A DNA stretch of 6,655 nucleotides from positions 1 to 6,655 of the forward strand of contig PTLJ01000093.1 in the NCBI GenBank assembly GCA_002938045.1, written 5' to 3'. This document shows, piece by piece, positions 5,874 through 6,655 of the stretch. The stretch is from Alphaproteobacteria bacterium MarineAlpha3_Bin4 (GTDB lineage: Bacteria > Pseudomonadota > Alphaproteobacteria > Rhodospirillales > Casp-alpha2). The position numbers and the translations under genes were made by a program. The notes under the pieces are model-generated. The model had not been told where the DNA came from. It did not search any database and was given only the letters and a program-made list of their open reading frames with translations. Each line of letters starts with the position of its first letter. Position 1 is the stretch's first letter.

Positions 5874-6482
5874 TCAGGACTCGTCCTTGCTACGGCTGAG
5901 CTTTTCAAGCTGTTTTTGCATTTTTGCAAGTTTCGAGCGCAGGTCTTCGAGACCTTTCCCGTCGTCACCATCGGTTTTTGCGACCCGGGACCTTTTGCCC
6001 GTGGTGTCAGAGAATTCGGGGTAGAACGGCGCAAACATTTTCATCGCGTTCTCGATCATAGCCATGTTTTGATTGCCCAATTTCTCGAACTGGCCGAACG
6101 GGCTGAGGCCGTCTAACGTATCCTGCATGTAGCCCCGCATCTGTTCCTGATTTAGGGCAAAGGACTGCATTACATATTCGAGGTAGTTGGGGACGATGGT
6201 TTGCAGGCTGCTACCGTAGAAGCTGATCAGGTGCCTGAGGAAACTGATCGGCAATAGGTTCGGGCCCTTACTTTCCTGTTCGACGATGATATGTGTCAGC
6301 ACTTGGCGCGTGATGTCGTCACCGCTCTTAGCGTCATAGACGAAAAAATCGCTGGCCTCCTTAACCATCTGAGCGAGATCGTTGAGAGTCACGTACTTGC
6401 TAGTCGCCGTATTGTAGAGCCGCCGGTTGGCGTATTTCTTGATCGTGATCGGCGCTTTTTCGGCGTTCTTGGCTGCCGCCAT
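5874..6482 (-). CDS. phaR: Polyhydroxyalkanoate synthesis regulator (PhaR)
   Basis: PhaR is a repressor that senses polyhydroxyalkanoate granules: it binds DNA upstream of phasin genes and its own gene, and is released when it binds nascent polymer. The 202-residue protein has the N-terminal PHB/PHA accumulation regulator DNA-binding domain (about 11-72), with its hallmark ITIKKYANRRLYNTATSKYV (12-31) and ITRQVLTHIIVEQE (57-70). The PHB accumulation regulatory domain follows (about 75-115, including LPISFLRHLISFYGSSLQ at 77-94). A charged, probably coiled-coil tail lies at about 177-198 (LEDLRSKLAKMQKQLEKL). I chose the ATG at 6482, with AAAGGG just upstream though unusually close. A TTG at 6512 would add ten residues, but lies beside the candidate -10 and upstream of the expected transcript start. 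No other polymer gene is in the window. Confidence 0.95.
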   Translation of the reverse strand: MAAAKNAEKAPITIKKYANRRLYNTATSKYVTLNDLAQMVKEASDFFVYDAKSGDDITRQVLTHIIVEQESKGPNLLPISFLRHLISFYGSSLQTIVPNYLEYVMQSFALNQEQMRGYMQDTLDGLSPFGQFEKLGNQNMAMIENAMKMFAPFYPEFSDTTGKRSRVAKTDGDDGKGLEDLRSKLAKMQKQLEKLSRSKDES

Positions 6483-6512
6483 GGCCCTTTGCCCAGCAAG
6501 TGTCCAGAGCAA

Positions 6513-6541
6513 AATCTAGCGTGGAATATGCTGCACTGCAA
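6513..6541 (-). promoter_or_regulatory. Candidate sigma70-type promoter of phaR
   Basis: On the - strand TTGCAG (6541-6536) is separated by exactly 17 bases from TAGATT (6518-6513). The -10 matches TATAAT at four of six positions and the -35 has the TTG core. The transcript would begin near 6506, leaving a leader of about 25 bases before the phaR ATG at 6482. The spacing is ideal and the matches are moderate. Confidence 0.45.
6531..6541. promoter_or_regulatory. Candidate PhaR operator
   Basis: CTGC-ACT-GCAA on the + strand matches the reported PhaR site form CTGC-N3/4-GCAG at seven of eight defined positions, inside the TGC-rich stretch TGCTGCACTGCA (6529-6540). It overlaps the candidate -35 of phaR, where bound PhaR would block RNA polymerase. 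PhaR is known to repress its own gene in several alphaproteobacteria; autoregulation here is an inference. Confidence 0.45.
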
Positions 6542-6655
6542 TCAATTGTGTCCCGCTCCCGGCGGCGAGGTTATTCGGCCAACTGATGAACGATGGCAGC
6601 CTTGAAAGGGCCGTTGGCATCGAATCCGTTCGGTGGTGTCATGCGCGGCACGTAT
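6542..6655. other. Right edge, ambiguous partial open frames
   Basis: Two short frames run off the window end. On the - strand an open frame enters at the edge and stops with TAA at 6571-6573; its end reads MTPPNGFDANGPFKAAIVHQLAE (last 23 codons from 6642), which could be the C-terminus of a gene upstream of phaR. On the + strand ATG codons at 6586 and 6593 open frames to the edge (the latter beginning MAALKGPLASNPFGG), neither with a ribosome binding site. I recognise no family in either and cannot choose between them. Confidence 0.25.

Noticed and set aside
6483..6512. Longer phaR start at the TTG at 6512
   Set aside because: It is immediately adjacent to the candidate -10 and upstream of the expected transcript start, and the extra residues have no family match.

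Overview
The window looks like chromosomal DNA from an alphaproteobacterium, most likely a Rhodospirillales-like group. The evidence is a GC-rich genome with alphaproteobacterial codon use, a Tgt whose motifs match the well-studied Zymomonas enzyme closely, a PhaR-type polyhydroxyalkanoate regulator, and a short alphaproteobacterial VUT-family transporter. I see no insertion sequences, phage genes, CRISPR arrays, tRNA or rRNA. It reads as ordinary core genome with one pathway cluster.

Layout, left to right. A cold-shock-domain protein (28-246, +) is followed by about 210 bases without a gene. Then comes a tight + strand run: queA (461-1516), tgt (1527-2654) and queF (2674-3138). A small membrane transporter of the YhhQ/VUT queuosine-precursor family (3211-3717) lies on the - strand, convergent with queF and divergent from queG (3768-4847, +). 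An exported SUMF1/FGE-like protein (4896-5750, +) follows queG after 48 bases. The last recognisable gene is phaR (5874-6482, -). It has a hairpin/T-tract terminator just beyond its stop and a candidate sigma70-type promoter overlapped by a PhaR-like operator. The final ~110 bases hold only ambiguous open frames.

How the genes work together. Four enzymes cover every step from preQ0 to queuosine in tRNA: QueF reduces preQ0 to preQ1, Tgt exchanges preQ1 for guanine at position 34 of GUN-anticodon tRNAs, QueA adds the epoxycyclopentanediol from S-adenosylmethionine, and QueG reduces epoxyqueuosine to queuosine. Residues in the Tgt pocket (Cys148, Val219) are those of a bacterial preQ1-type enzyme, not a queuine-type one. 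The upstream genes (folE, queD, queE, queC) are not here, while a likely precursor importer is, so the locus could be fed by synthesis elsewhere in the genome or by preQ0/preQ1 uptake. PhaR and the cold-shock protein are unrelated flanks. The SUMF1-like protein has no evident link to the queuosine pathway beyond position.

I did not find a clearly new system. The points most worth a second look are the transporter embedded in the queuosine locus with its 50-base divergent control region, the cysteine-rich SUMF1-like protein that lacks the FGE catalytic cysteines, and the apparent autoregulatory promoter of phaR.
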